64,000 nucleotides of DNA from Paenibacillus solani (GCF_001277345.1 NZ_LIUT01000001.1:1213683-1277682), one strand, 5' to 3'. Shown: positions 43,940 through 53,283, counted from the stretch's first letter. Notes: generated by a model from the letters alone, not told the origin. Translations and numbers: made by a program.

Positions 43940-44761
43940 ATGAGCACAGTTCAACAGCATATTAAGGAAGCTGCAGCATACATACGCGAACAGAAGGGCG
44001 TCGAACCTGAAGTTGGTCTGATTTTGGGTTCAGGTCTCGGCGTATTAGCGGAATTGATTCAAAATCCGGTATCCATCCCGTATACAGACATTCCCCATTT
44101 TCCGGTATCGACTGTAGAAGGCCATGACGGGGAGCTGCTGCTTGGTACGATTCATGATCGACCTGTCGTTCTGATGAAAGGCCGTTTCCACATGTACGAA
44201 GGCTATGGCCCGGAAGTAACCGCCTTTCCGGTGCGTGTTATGAAAGAGCTGGGAGTGAAGAGTCTGCTGGTTACGAATGCTGCAGGCGGCATTAACACCT
44301 CGTATGAGCCTGGTGACCTGATGCTGATCTCTGATCATTTGAATATGACTGGAACCAATCCGTTGATCGGCCCGAATGAGCCGGAGCTCGGCGTCCGGTT
44401 TCCGGACATGTCCCAAGCCTACAGCCGGAAGCTGCGCCAACTGGCAAAAGAAGTGGCTGTGAGCCAAAATGTTGTGCTCAGAGAAGGGGTTTATGCAGGC
44501 TTGCTGGGACCAACCTATGAAACACCGGCTGAAATCGTCATGCTGCGCACGCTCGGTGCGGATGCGGTAGGCATGTCAACGGTCTCGGAGGTTATCGTTG
44601 CAAGACATGCGGGTCTCGAGGTGCTGGGCATCTCGTGCATCAGTAACATGGCTGCAGGGATATTGGATCAGCCGCTCTCCCATGATGAAGTCATGGAAAC
44701 GGCTGAGAAGGTTCGAACCAAATTCCTTGACCTTGTCATGGCTATTATTCCAAAAATGTAA
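43940..44761 (+). CDS. pupG: purine nucleoside phosphorylase
   Basis: Phosphorolysis of purine (deoxy)nucleosides for salvage; trimeric PNP family. Motifs: LILGSGLGVLAE, HMYEGYGP, VTNAAGGINTSYEPGDLMLI, the base-binding TYETPAEIVML and GMSTVSEVIVARHAG. 273 residues is normal. ATG at 43940 follows GTTAGGAGAGG. In Bacillus the phosphopentomutase gene drm lies between xerD and pupG; here xerD and pupG are separated by only 54 bases and drm is absent. Confidence 0.96.
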   Translation: MSTVQQHIKEAAAYIREQKGVEPEVGLILGSGLGVLAELIQNPVSIPYTDIPHFPVSTVEGHDGELLLGTIHDRPVVLMKGRFHMYEGYGPEVTAFPVRVMKELGVKSLLVTNAAGGINTSYEPGDLMLISDHLNMTGTNPLIGPNEPELGVRFPDMSQAYSRKLRQLAKEVAVSQNVVLREGVYAGLLGPTYETPAEIVMLRTLGADAVGMSTVSEVIVARHAGLEVLGISCISNMAAGILDQPLSHDEVMETAEKVRTKFLDLVMAIIPKM

Positions 44762-44772
44762 CTCAATCCTAT

Positions 44773-44823
44773 AAAGAGGCTGAGCTCATGCAGATAGTGT
44801 ATCTGCAAAAGCTCAGCCTCTTT
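44773..44823 (+). terminator. intrinsic terminator after pupG
   Basis: AAAGAGGCTGAGCT and AGCTCAGCCTCTTT form a perfect 14-base stem; the loop itself contains a second small hairpin (TGCAGAT/ATCTGCA). Confidence 0.8.
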
Positions 44824-44958
44824 GTCATATCTCGAGGTTAAGTCATCTAGAACTTTTCGTGATATGCTGGAATAATTTGTTTTCATCCTGACGACAATGA
44901 ATAGCAGACCCGTACTTGTCGGGATGCCATGATTACGAATGTCAGGAGGGGACAGAAA

Positions 44959-46152
44959 GTGAAAAAAGCAATAATCGCTGGATTTCTCGTACTGTTGATG
45001 GGATGGTCCAGTGTAGTGGTGCCTGCCTATGCAGAAGAGCAGAGTAAAGGCGGCGGAGGTTTGAACCAAGGGGAATTGGCCCCAAGCGCGCGTTCCGCCA
45101 TATTGCTGGATGCGGACACCGGGACCATTATTTATGAGAAGAACAGCCATGATAAGCTGCCTCCGGCCAGCATTACCAAGATCATGACCATGCTGCTCAT
45201 AATGGAGTCGGTTGATGAAGGGCGCTTGAAGCTGACGGATAAGGTACAGGCCAGCGAATATGCAGCCTCTATGGGCGGATCCCAGATCTTTCTGGAGCCT
45301 GGCGAAGAAATGACCGTAGATGAAATGCTCAAGGGTATTGCCATGGCATCGGGAAATGATGCTTCCGTGGCAATGGCAGAGAAAATTGCCGGCTCAGAGG
45401 AAGGCTTCGTTAAGATGATGAATGACAAGGCAGCCGAGCTTGGAATGAAAGATACGCATTTTGTGAATTGTAACGGACTTCCCGCGGAGAATCATTATAC
45501 TTCGGCCCACGACATTGCAGTCATGAGCCGGGAATTGCTGAAATATGAAAAGATTACCGATTATACGGGCATCTATCAAGATTATTTGCGCAAAGACTCA
45601 GAGAAACCCTTCTGGCTGGTCAATACGAACAAGCTGGTCCGTTTCTATTCAGGTGCCGACGGGCTGAAAACCGGGTATACGTCGGAGGCTAAATTCTGTT
45701 TGTCCGCAACGGCTAAGCGGGACGGATTACGTACGGTAGCCGTAGTCATGGGAGCTCCGGATACCAAGACACGAAACCAGGAAGTGTCCCGCATGTTTGA
45801 CTATGCGTTTGCCCAATATACGATGCGTTCCATCTATAAGCCGGGTGAGGTGCTCGGCATTGTGAAAGTGCAAAAGGGAATGGAGTCGCAGATTTCAATC
45901 CAAGCGGATAAAGATTACAACGTCCTTGTTAAGAAGGGGGTAAAAGACCCTGATATCCGTCATGAGATTCAGATGGAAACCAATGTAAAGGCGCCTGTAT
46001 CCGTAGGACAGGTCGTTGGCAAATTATCCGTTTATCAAGGAGATCGCCTGGTAAAAGAGTTCGAGCTGACTTCTCCTGTCGAGGTCAAGAAAGCCGGCTT
46101 CTGGAAATTGTTTAAACGGACAACAGGCAAGTTGTTTCATGTAGATTCATAG
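44959..46152 (+). CDS. dacF: D-alanyl-D-alanine carboxypeptidase DacF
   Basis: Low-molecular-weight penicillin-binding protein that trims pentapeptides in (spore) peptidoglycan. A signal peptide (about residues 1-26, cut after AYA) is followed by the catalytic motifs SITK (in PPASITKIMTML), SGN (MASGNDAS) and KTG (DGLKTGYT), and by a C-terminal beta-rich domain with an amphipathic end. GTG at 44959 lies after GGAGGGGAC. It precedes spoIIAA, as in Bacillus. Confidence 0.95.
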   Translation: MKKAIIAGFLVLLMGWSSVVVPAYAEEQSKGGGGLNQGELAPSARSAILLDADTGTIIYEKNSHDKLPPASITKIMTMLLIMESVDEGRLKLTDKVQASEYAASMGGSQIFLEPGEEMTVDEMLKGIAMASGNDASVAMAEKIAGSEEGFVKMMNDKAAELGMKDTHFVNCNGLPAENHYTSAHDIAVMSRELLKYEKITDYTGIYQDYLRKDSEKPFWLVNTNKLVRFYSGADGLKTGYTSEAKFCLSATAKRDGLRTVAVVMGAPDTKTRNQEVSRMFDYAFAQYTMRSIYKPGEVLGIVKVQKGMESQISIQADKDYNVLVKKGVKDPDIRHEIQMETNVKAPVSVGQVVGKLSVYQGDRLVKEFELTSPVEVKKAGFWKLFKRTTGKLFHVDS

Positions 46153-46178
46153 GAGTTTTCTTCTAGTTTTGTCATGAT

Positions 46179-46208
46179 GCAGGAATGTCTTTTCCCTGTG
46201 TAGAAATC
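46179..46208 (+). promoter_or_regulatory. sigma-H promoter of the spoIIA operon
   Basis: GCAGGAATG at 46179-46187 and GTAGAAATC at 46200-46208 with a 12-base spacer fit the sigma-H consensus closely. Known regulation of spoIIA in Bacillus is by sigma-H and Spo0A. No clear TGTCGAA box was found nearby. Confidence 0.7.
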
Positions 46209-46240
46209 CTTGTTCATGACAGGGAGGAGAGTGAGCAAAC

Positions 46241-46594
46241 ATGAATCTGCACGTTGATATGGAGCATCACAGACATGTTCTGATCGTCCGTCTATCCGGG
46301 GAACTGGATCATCATACGGCTGATCATGTCCGGATGCAGCTGGATGAAGCTATTCAGAGACGCCAAACCGAGCACTTGGTGCTGAGCTTGAAGCACTTGG
46401 ACTTTATGGACAGCTCGGGTCTTGGAGTTATCCTGGGACGCTATAAATTCATCAAGCAAAAGGGCGGAAAGATGGCAGTATGTGATGTCAAGCCGCAGGT
46501 GTACCGCTTGCTTGAAATGTCGGGGTTATTCAAAATTATGCCGATATATGAGAACGAGGGTACGGCGCTCTCGGGTATGGAGGTCGTGTCATGA
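46241..46594 (+). CDS. spoIIAA: anti-sigma F factor antagonist SpoIIAA
   Basis: A 117-residue STAS-domain protein that frees sigma-F by binding SpoIIAB when unphosphorylated. The phosphorylatable residue is Ser58 in [16 protein letters not shown], same number as in Bacillus. ATG at 46241 follows GGGAGGAGAG. First gene of the three-gene spoIIA operon; overlaps spoIIAB by 4 bases. Confidence 0.97.
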   Translation: MNLHVDMEHHRHVLIVRLSGELDHHTADHVRMQLDEAIQRRQTEHLVLSLKHLDFMDSSGLGVILGRYKFIKQKGGKMAVCDVKPQVYRLLEMSGLFKIMPIYENEGTALSGMEVVS

Positions 46595-47049
46595 GTGAGG
46601 GAAAAGCACAGCATAATTTTATGACGCTGCAGTTTGCCGCAAAGTCGGAGAACGAATCCTTTGCCCGTGTCGCTGTGGCTGCATTCATCTCCCAGTTGGA
46701 TCCGAATATGGATGAGCTGAGTGATCTGAAGACGGTGGTCTCTGAAGCAGTCACGAACAGTATCATCCACGGCTATGACAGCAATCCGGACGGGGTTGTC
46801 AAGATAGAAGCCTCCATAGATAAGGATATCATTACGCTGTGTGTTGAAGACTCCGGAAGAGGCATTGAGGACTTAGAAATGGCCAAGCAGCCGCTTTATA
46901 CTTCAAAACCAGAGCTCGAACGGTCCGGCATGGGATTCACCATCATGGAAAATTTCATGGATGAATTTGAAGTGATCAGCGAACCAGGAAGCGGTACGTC
47001 GATCAAAATGAAAAAGAGGATCGAATCTAAGAAAGCTTTATATAATTAG
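46591..47049 (+). CDS. spoIIAB: anti-sigma F factor / serine kinase SpoIIAB
   Basis: A 152-residue GHKL-fold kinase that binds and inhibits sigma-F and phosphorylates SpoIIAA. N-box [14 protein letters not shown]1 box EDSGRGI and G2 box [15 protein letters not shown] are clear. Starts in the ATGA overlap with spoIIAA, so synthesis of the two partners is coupled. Confidence 0.97.
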   Translation: MSEGKAQHNFMTLQFAAKSENESFARVAVAAFISQLDPNMDELSDLKTVVSEAVTNSIIHGYDSNPDGVVKIEASIDKDIITLCVEDSGRGIEDLEMAKQPLYTSKPELERSGMGFTIMENFMDEFEVISEPGSGTSIKMKKRIESKKALYN

Positions 47050-47060
47050 GGGTTGGACAA

Positions 47061-47816
47061 ATGGATGCCGATGTGAAAAAAACTTCGCAGACTTATTTGG
47101 ACGACGCGGAGGTCAAACGACTCATTGCACTTAGCCAAAGCGGGGATAATGTCGCCCGGGATACGCTCGTCAACTGTAATATTCGTCTTGTCTGGTCAGT
47201 CGTTCAGCGGTTTATGAACCGGGGGTATGAGCCTGATGATCTGTTTCAAATCGGCTGCATCGGTCTTCTCAAATCCGTGGACAAGTTCGATCTCAGTTAT
47301 GACGTTAAGTTCTCTACTTATGCCGTACCGATGATTATCGGAGAAATTCAGCGCTTTTTAAGGGATGACGGGACTCTCAAGGTCAGCCGGTCGCTTAAGG
47401 AAATGGCCAACAAGGTCAGAAAGAAGCGGGACGAGCTGTCCAAACAGCTTGATCGACTTCCAACGATAAAAGAGGTGGCAGAAGAGCTTGGAGTAACACC
47501 TGAAGAAGTAGTGTTTGCCCAAGAGGCGAATAAACCGCCAACCTCTATTCATGAGACCGTTTTTGAAAATGACGGAGATCCTATCACACTCATGGATCAG
47601 ATTGCCGACGACTCGCAGGAGCGATGGTTCGACAAGCTGGCTTTGAATGAAGCGATAGGGGGTTTGACTGAACGGGAGCGCCTCATCGTTTATTTGAGGT
47701 ATTACCGGGATCAGACGCAATCGGAAGTTGCCAGCCGTCTAGGGATATCACAGGTTCAGGTATCACGACTTGAGAAGAAAATACTGCAGAGTATTCGCAA
47801 TGAAATCGCGCAGTAA
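47061..47816 (+). CDS. sigF: RNA polymerase sporulation sigma factor F
   Basis: First forespore-specific sigma factor. Region 2 (LVWSVVQRFMNRGYEPDDLFQIGCIGL and the -10 recognition KFSTYAVPMIIGEIQRFLRDDG, here in part), region 3, and region 4 with the helix-turn-helix QSEVASRLGISQVQVSRLEKK are all present. 251 residues. ATG at 47061 starts 11 bases after spoIIAB. It is followed by a terminator, so spoVA is a separate unit. Confidence 0.97.
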   Translation: MDADVKKTSQTYLDDAEVKRLIALSQSGDNVARDTLVNCNIRLVWSVVQRFMNRGYEPDDLFQIGCIGLLKSVDKFDLSYDVKFSTYAVPMIIGEIQRFLRDDGTLKVSRSLKEMANKVRKKRDELSKQLDRLPTIKEVAEELGVTPEEVVFAQEANKPPTSIHETVFENDGDPITLMDQIADDSQERWFDKLALNEAIGGLTERERLIVYLRYYRDQTQSEVASRLGISQVQVSRLEKKILQSIRNEIAQ

Positions 47817-47854
47817 CCTGGACCTTCAAAAATTGAATAATTTGCTCAAAGCAG

Positions 47855-47880
47855 CGCCGTCCATAGGGACGGCGTTTTAT
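47855..47880 (+). terminator. intrinsic terminator of the spoIIA operon
   Basis: CGCCGTCC and GGACGGCG form an 8-base GC-rich stem with a 4-base loop, followed by TTTTATT. Confidence 0.8.
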
Positions 47881-47938
47881 TCTATTGAAGCAACTTTAAG
47901 CCGTCCTGAGCTCACGGAAGAAAAGTATGATTCAATCC

Positions 47939-47968
47939 GAGTAGAATCGGGAGGCTTTTCCCATACTA
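47939..47968 (+). promoter_or_regulatory. sigma-G type promoter of spoVA genes
   Basis: CATACTA at 47962-47968 matches the sigma-G -10 exactly; GAGTA at 47939-47943, 18 bases upstream, matches the -35 GHATR at four of five positions. spoVA is sigma-G-dependent in Bacillus. Confidence 0.6.
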
Positions 47969-47999
47969 ACGGTAATTTAGCAGTAAAGGAGTGTTTCGG

Positions 48000-48644
48000 A
48001 TGAAGATTAATCCCACTCCGACGGTGTTTCTGCAGCTGCGAAGCCGCATACGGTTACCCATAGACCAGACCGTCAAACTCGGTGATGTCGCCTTCATCGT
48101 CTGTGAGCCCGAATGGGAGGGTAGGCTTCGAGCCATGCCGCTAACGCAACCGAAGGATATTGATGGCAACCGGCTTGTCATGGATCTAATTCAAATCATC
48201 CCCAAGATCAAAGCGTTGGTTCCCGGCGTTCATATTGAAACGATGGGCAACCATCATACGCTGGTTGAGCTTGTCGGTCCTGACAGCAAACGCTCGAAAT
48301 TGTGGTTTCCGCTCATCTGGCTGCTCTTGTTTTTCGGCTCTGCGCTTACCATCATGAACTTTCATGCTGATGTCAACATGCTTGAGGTACATATCCGGAT
48401 TGTTGAGATGGTGACAGGGGAAAGAGATGAGCATCCATATTTGTTCCAAATTGCGTATTCCCTTGGCCTCGGATTCGGAATGACAGTGTTCTTCAATCAT
48501 TTGTTCAAGAAGAAATGGAATGAAGAGCCGACTCCGCTAGAAGTGGAGATGTATCTCTATCAGGAAAATCTGGATCAGTTCGTCGTTGCCGAAGAATATC
48601 GCAAAATGAACGGCAGCGCCAATACAAAGGGTAAGAAACGATGA
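48000..48644 (+). CDS. spoVAA: stage V sporulation protein AA
   Basis: A 214-residue protein of the SpoVA group, which handles dipicolinic acid movement across the spore inner membrane. A soluble N-terminal domain (about residues 1-95) is followed by two membrane helices (about 103-123 and 147-165) and a cytoplasmic tail. ATG at 48000 follows AAAGGAG; an upstream in-frame GTG at 47991 adjoins that site. Overlaps spoVAB by 4 bases. Confidence 0.94.
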   Translation: MKINPTPTVFLQLRSRIRLPIDQTVKLGDVAFIVCEPEWEGRLRAMPLTQPKDIDGNRLVMDLIQIIPKIKALVPGVHIETMGNHHTLVELVGPDSKRSKLWFPLIWLLLFFGSALTIMNFHADVNMLEVHIRIVEMVTGERDEHPYLFQIAYSLGLGFGMTVFFNHLFKKKWNEEPTPLEVEMYLYQENLDQFVVAEEYRKMNGSANTKGKKR

Positions 48645-49069
48645 GCTTGTCCATTCTTCAGGGGATGTTCATTTGCCTGCTTGGTGTTGCCGGAGGCATT
48701 GCGGTCGGCGGTGGAGTGATAGCGCTTATCATTGTGCTGGACATCATTCCAAGACTATCCCAGCTGACGGCAACATATGGTCGGGTGCATTGGTACGAGG
48801 GGGCATTGATCGCAGGTTCTTTCATTGGCACGATGGCCGATTTCTGGAAATGGTCCGTACCGCTTGGACCGATAGTGAGTACCGTCATCGGATTGATGTG
48901 CGGGATATTTATCGGTATGCTGGCAGCCGCGCTTACGGAAGTATTGAATGTATTACCGATCCTGGCCAAGCGGCTCCGCTTGACAGGTTATTTATTTGGT
49001 CTTCTTATGGCCATGGTGGCAGGAAAGGTAGCAGGCTCTTTGTTCGACTGGTTTGTTTACAACAAGTGA
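48641..49069 (+). CDS. spoVAB: stage V sporulation protein AB
   Basis: A 142-residue membrane protein with four helices, equal in length to Bacillus SpoVAB. Typical segments are GVAGGIAVGGGVIALI at the N terminus and GTMADFWKWSVP in the middle. Begins in the ATGA overlap with spoVAA. It precedes spoVAF directly; spoVAC, spoVAD and spoVAE are not in this operon. Confidence 0.94.
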   Translation: MSLSILQGMFICLLGVAGGIAVGGGVIALIIVLDIIPRLSQLTATYGRVHWYEGALIAGSFIGTMADFWKWSVPLGPIVSTVIGLMCGIFIGMLAAALTEVLNVLPILAKRLRLTGYLFGLLMAMVAGKVAGSLFDWFVYNK

Positions 49070-49092
49070 TTGTCATGGCTAGGAGGCAGCTT

Positions 49093-50730
49093 ATGGACGA
49101 CAAGACAATGCATAATGGTGAACTCGAAACCGGGATACCTTTGATCCCTCCATCGGAAATTAAAGCGCTGGAGGAAAAGGCGCTAAGGGAAAAGAGAGAG
49201 TCCGAAACATCCGACAGTACAGAGGAATCAGTCCTGTATTGGCAGCAAAACGACCACATTCCTGCAAAGCTGAGTGCCCTGAAAGAAACGCTTAAAGAGG
49301 TGATCGGCCTAGGGGTATCGTTTGATGTGGTATTTCGCGAAATGAACTTTGCCGGCAGAAATGCGGGGCTGCTGTTCTTAAACGGGTTCACCAATGACGA
49401 TATACTGACAGAGATTTTAACCAGGCTCACGTACTTGAAACCCGAAGACGTGAGCAATCAACAAGTGCTGACCGAGATGATGACCAAGTACATTCCGCAT
49501 GTTCAGGTGGAGCGGGACACAAGGCTTAGCAAGATAATCAATGAAGTGCTCTCCGGCTTGTGCGCGCTATTCATAGAGGATGCGCATTCCGCCATTCTAT
49601 TGGATGCCCGGAAATATCCGGTTCGCGGACTGGAAGAGCCTGATGTGGAACGAGTCGTCCGCGGCGCGAGAGATGGTTTTACGGAGACGCTTGTTACTAA
49701 CGTGAACCTGGTGCGCAGGCGGGTTCGCGATCCGGGACTGCATATAGAGATTCTGAAAGTGGGAAGGCGGACGAGGACGGACGTCGGTCTCGTCTTCATT
49801 GATGATATTGCCGATCGTACCCAGGTGGAAGCGATTCGCGCAAAAATTCAGGAAGTTGATTTGGAAGGACTCCCTCTCGGAGACAAACAACTGGAGGAAG
49901 CTATTGTGAATAAAGGCTGGCATCCTTATCCGCTGGTAAGATATTCGGAGCGGCCCGATGTGGTATCTTCTCATCTGCTGGAAGGCCGAATTGTAATCAT
50001 GGTAGACACCTCGCCAAGCGTGATGATCATGCCCTCCACTTTCCTGGACCTCTGTCAGCATGCCGAGGAGAATCGCCAAACACCGTTTATGGGGACTTAC
50101 TTGCGCTGGATTCGTTTTATAGGCATATTTGCCTCGATGTTCCTGCTCCCGCTATGGATGCTGTTAGTGGTCCATCCAGAACTGAAGCCAGTCGGACTTG
50201 ATATTATCGGTCCACATGAGAATTCGAAGATACCGATTATTCTGCAGTTTATGATCGTGGAATTCGGCGTCGATTTGCTCCGGCTGGCGGCCGTTCATAC
50301 ACCGACCCCGCTTGCGTCGGCGATGGGATTGATTGCTGCGATTCTAGTTGGTGACATCGCCGTCAAGACTGGATTATTTGTGAATGAGGTCGTATTGTAT
50401 ATGGCGGTCGCTACCATCGGAATGTACGCGACTCCAAGCTATGAGCTTGGGCTTGCCAATCGGATGGTCAGGCTGCTTCTTCTGATAGCTACTGCATTAT
50501 TCGGAGTGAAGGGTTTTGTCATCGGGACGACGCTTTTGATCCTGCTACTGACGACTCACCGTTCCTATAACTCGTCTTATTTGTGGCCCTTTATACCGTT
50601 TAGTGCCAAAGCGATGGGCGAGATTCTATTCCGCAAACCGCTGCTTATGTCGAGAAGACGCCCGGCTCTGAATAAGACTCGAGACAATACCAAAATGGGT
50701 TCTGAGATGAATCCGAGACGCGAGCATTAA
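49093..50730 (+). CDS. spoVAF: stage V sporulation protein AF (GerA family)
   Basis: A 545-residue member of the GerA/SpoVAF family: hydrophilic N-terminal domain (about residues 1-330, with ILLDARKYPVRGLEEPDVE and RRVRDPGLHIE typical of germinant receptor A subunits) and five or so C-terminal membrane helices (about 340-510). It is longer than Bacillus SpoVAF at both ends. ATG at 49093 follows CTAGGAGGC; the frame is open far upstream through spoVAB without relevance. Likely assists nutrient germination. Confidence 0.93.
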   Translation: MDDKTMHNGELETGIPLIPPSEIKALEEKALREKRESETSDSTEESVLYWQQNDHIPAKLSALKETLKEVIGLGVSFDVVFREMNFAGRNAGLLFLNGFTNDDILTEILTRLTYLKPEDVSNQQVLTEMMTKYIPHVQVERDTRLSKIINEVLSGLCALFIEDAHSAILLDARKYPVRGLEEPDVERVVRGARDGFTETLVTNVNLVRRRVRDPGLHIEILKVGRRTRTDVGLVFIDDIADRTQVEAIRAKIQEVDLEGLPLGDKQLEEAIVNKGWHPYPLVRYSERPDVVSSHLLEGRIVIMVDTSPSVMIMPSTFLDLCQHAEENRQTPFMGTYLRWIRFIGIFASMFLLPLWMLLVVHPELKPVGLDIIGPHENSKIPIILQFMIVEFGVDLLRLAAVHTPTPLASAMGLIAAILVGDIAVKTGLFVNEVVLYMAVATIGMYATPSYELGLANRMVRLLLLIATALFGVKGFVIGTTLLILLLTTHRSYNSSYLWPFIPFSAKAMGEILFRKPLLMSRRRPALNKTRDNTKMGSEMNPRREH

Positions 50731-50763
50731 CAATAACACAAAAGTTGTGTTGAAAAATCCATT

Positions 50764-50791
50764 TTGATTACGTTCCGTTGTCTGATATACT
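50764..50791 (+). promoter_or_regulatory. sigma-A promoter of lysA
   Basis: TTGATT at 50764-50769 and extended -10 TGATATACT at 50783-50791, with a 16-base spacer to TATACT. The short leader holds no lysine riboswitch. Confidence 0.6.
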
Positions 50792-50847
50792 GTGAACAAT
50801 TATTCGATTATTTTAATTTGAATCAATGGATCGGAGGAATTGTAAGC

Positions 50848-52179
50848 ATGTTTTTACACGGGACTAGCAAGATTAACGATCAGGGGCATTTAGAGATCGG
50901 TGGTTGTGACACCACCAGCTTGAAAGCTCAGTACGGAACACCACTTTATATTATAGACGAGCAGTCGGTTCGAAACCGCTGCCAGGAATACATCGATGCC
51001 TTCAAAGCCTCTGGGCTGAAGTTCCAGGTCGCCTACGCGAGCAAGGCGTTCTGTGTCATGGCGATGTGCCGTTTGGCCGAAGAGGAAGGGATGTCACTTG
51101 ACGTTGTTTCCGACGGTGAACTGTACACAGCGCTCGAGGCAGGTTTTCCGGCAGACCGAATTCATTTTCACGGAAACAATAAAACGCCGGAAGAAATTGA
51201 AATGGCGCTGGATGCTGAAATCGGCTGCTTCGTTGTGGATAACCTGGTTGAGCTGCACATACTTCAATTCATAGCTGCCGAGAAGAATAAAAAGGTTAAT
51301 GTTCTTCTTCGCGTGACACCGGGTGTCGAAGCTCATACGCATGAATATATTTCAACAGGTCAGACCGATTCAAAATTTGGCTTTGATATCGGAAATGGTT
51401 CAGCTTATGAGGCTGTGAAACTTGCAGAAACTCAAGCAAATATTCATCTTTTGGGCATTCATTCTCATATCGGCTCACAAATATTTGAGGTGGATGGGTT
51501 CCAAATGGCGGTTCAGCGCGTTGCTGAATTTGCCGCTTCTGTAAAAGAAGGATTGAACATTGGATTCAAGGTGGTTAATTTGGGCGGCGGTTTCGGTATT
51601 CGCTACGTGGATGGAGATACGCCCCTTCATGTTTCCCAATATGTAAAAGCGATCACGGATGCTGTAAAGGTTCACTTTGCCGACCTGGGCTCCGAGCTTC
51701 CCGAAATTTGGGTGGAGCCAGGCCGCAGTATCGTAGGAGAGGCAGGAACCACGCTCTATACGGTGGGTACAAGCAAGGATATCCCCGGCGTACGCAAATA
51801 CGTTGCCGTCGACGGCGGAATGACGGATAACCCGCGTCCTGCATTGTATGAGTCGAAATATGAAGCGCTGCTCGCCAACCGGGCTCAGGAGAAGCCTGAA
51901 GAAACGGTGTCCATTGCGGGCAAGTGCTGTGAGAGCGGAGACATGCTGATCTGGGACTTGGAGCTGCCAAAAGTAGCAGCGGGCGATCTTCTAGCCGTAA
52001 CCTGCACGGGCGCATACAACTATTCCATGGCCAGCAATTACAACCGAATCCGAAAGCCAGCTGTCGTATTTGTTAAAGACGGACAGAGCAAATTGGTCGT
52101 GCGCCGTGAATCGCTTGCTGACATCATCAGCCACGATGTCGTGCCAGCGAACACTGCGAAAGAAACCGTAACAAGTTAA
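50848..52179 (+). CDS. lysA: diaminopimelate decarboxylase
   Basis: PLP enzyme of fold type III that decarboxylates meso-diaminopimelate to L-lysine. The PLP lysine is in AYASKAFCV; the HFHGNNKTPEEI, GIHSHIGSQIFE, LGGGFGIRY and EPGRSIVGEAGT segments and the active-site cysteine KCCESGDML are all present. The ATG at 50848 (GGAGGAA upstream) gives 443 residues; an upstream extension in frame lacks a ribosome site. It follows spoVAF, as lysA follows spoVA in Bacillus. Confidence 0.97.
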   Translation: MFLHGTSKINDQGHLEIGGCDTTSLKAQYGTPLYIIDEQSVRNRCQEYIDAFKASGLKFQVAYASKAFCVMAMCRLAEEEGMSLDVVSDGELYTALEAGFPADRIHFHGNNKTPEEIEMALDAEIGCFVVDNLVELHILQFIAAEKNKKVNVLLRVTPGVEAHTHEYISTGQTDSKFGFDIGNGSAYEAVKLAETQANIHLLGIHSHIGSQIFEVDGFQMAVQRVAEFAASVKEGLNIGFKVVNLGGGFGIRYVDGDTPLHVSQYVKAITDAVKVHFADLGSELPEIWVEPGRSIVGEAGTTLYTVGTSKDIPGVRKYVAVDGGMTDNPRPALYESKYEALLANRAQEKPEETVSIAGKCCESGDMLIWDLELPKVAAGDLLAVTCTGAYNYSMASNYNRIRKPAVVFVKDGQSKLVVRRESLADIISHDVVPANTAKETVTS

Positions 52180-52203
52180 TCGTGTTATCAGATAAACCTC
52201 ATC

Positions 52204-52257
52204 AGAGGGCCCACCCACGCCTCCGGCGTGGGCTGGGCTCTTTGCTCTGTTTTTTGC
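52204..52257 (+). terminator. intrinsic terminator of lysA
   Basis: AGAGGGCCCACCCACGCC pairs with GGCGTGGGCTGGGCTCT over almost all positions with a TCC loop; T tracts follow at 52241 and 52250-52255. Confidence 0.85.
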
Positions 52258-52292
52258 GTTGATTATATCTTGAGAGAATGTGTAAGTACGTT

Positions 52293-52321
52293 TTGCTTCA
52301 AGGGTCATTTCATAGTAAACT
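52293..52321 (+). promoter_or_regulatory. possible sigma-A promoter of ppiB
   Basis: TTGCTT at 52293-52298 and TAAACT at 52316-52321 with a 17-base spacer, about 55 bases before ppiB. Confidence 0.4.
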
Positions 52322-52378
52322 ATAACTTGCATTGTAAATAATCGATGAAACGTTCTAAGAACGGAAGGAGATACACAA

Positions 52379-52810
52379 ATGGCGAAAAAAGCGAAGATCA
52401 CATTAGAGAATGGTAAAGAGGTTGTGCTTGATCTGTTTGAGAATGATGCACCGAATACGGTCGCAAATTTTGAGAAATTGGCAAACTCCGGATTTTATAA
52501 CGGTCTTGTATTTCACCGTATAATCCCTGGGTTCGTCGCTCAAGGCGGTTGCCCGCAAGGTACTGGTACCGGCGGCCCTGGTTATACTATCAACTGCGAG
52601 ATCAACCCTAACAAGCATGAGCGTGGAAGCTTGGCTATGGCGCATGCCGGCCGCAACACGGGCGGAAGCCAGTTCTACGTTTGCTACGAGCCGCAGCCGC
52701 ATTTGGACGGACAACATACGGTATTTGGTAAAGTAGTAGAGGGCATGGAGTACGTGGATGCATTTAAAGGCCGCGACAAAATGGAAAAAGTAGAAGTATA
52801 CGAAGCTTAA
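52379..52810 (+). CDS. ppiB: peptidyl-prolyl cis-trans isomerase (cyclophilin)
   Basis: A 143-residue cytoplasmic cyclophilin that speeds proline isomerisation. Core motifs: [25 protein letters not shown] (seen as FHRIIPGF and QGTGTGGPG), [17 protein letters not shown] with the active-site glutamine/phenylalanine, and [12 protein letters not shown]. No signal peptide. ATG at 52379 follows GAAGGAG. Monocistronic between two terminators. Confidence 0.96.
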   Translation: MAKKAKITLENGKEVVLDLFENDAPNTVANFEKLANSGFYNGLVFHRIIPGFVAQGGCPQGTGTGGPGYTINCEINPNKHERGSLAMAHAGRNTGGSQFYVCYEPQPHLDGQHTVFGKVVEGMEYVDAFKGRDKMEKVEVYEA

Positions 52811-52829
52811 TTTATCGCCTCGTATTGGA

Positions 52830-52860
52830 CAGGCTCGCCTCAGAGGTGAGCCTGTTTTTT
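52830..52860 (+). terminator. intrinsic terminator of ppiB
   Basis: CAGGCTCGCC and GGTGAGCCTG pair around CTCAGA-type loop (one wobble), followed by six T. Confidence 0.85.
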
Positions 52861-52881
52861 ATGCTGCTGGAAGGAGTAGAG

Positions 52882-53283
52882 TCACACAGATTTAGGAAAA
52901 AATTTGCGGAGCTCCTCCGGAACGAGCCGGCTTTTACGCGTATCAACATCCATGGCAACACTGGTGACTGCAGCATCCGCGCAGAGTTCTCCCTGTTCGT
53001 TGAATATCCTCTGATTCAGCACATAACTTGTTCGACCCACCGCATGCGGTTCGGTTACGATTGTCAGTCGCTCGCCTTGCCCGCACTCCTTACGGTAATT
53101 TATGTTAATATTGACGGTTACGGTCTGGACGCCAAGCCGTTTCAGCACATCGTACGGAAGGTCTCCTGCTTCATACCATTCTTCCCGGCCCCATTCCAAA
53201 TACTCCAGGTATTTCGCATTGTTTACATGTCCATTGACGTCGATCTCCGTAGGACGGACGATGATATCCAGTGAAGTTTTCAT
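52882..53283 (-). CDS. hotdog-fold acyl-CoA thioesterase
   Basis: A 133-residue single-domain hotdog protein of the 4-hydroxybenzoyl-CoA/YbgC thioesterase type: VRPTEIDVNGHVNNAKYLEYLEWGRE, seen as the catalytic DVNGHVNNAKY motif, with the conserved aspartate replaced in part by the DVNGH variant. Predicted to hydrolyse acyl-CoA thioesters; substrate unknown. Start at 53283 (AAAGGAGCG upstream on the minus strand); an in-frame ATG at 53316 has no ribosome site. Convergent with ppiB. Confidence 0.88.
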   Translation of the reverse strand: MKTSLDIIVRPTEIDVNGHVNNAKYLEYLEWGREEWYEAGDLPYDVLKRLGVQTVTVNININYRKECGQGERLTIVTEPHAVGRTSYVLNQRIFNEQGELCADAAVTSVAMDVDTRKSRLVPEELRKFFPKSV

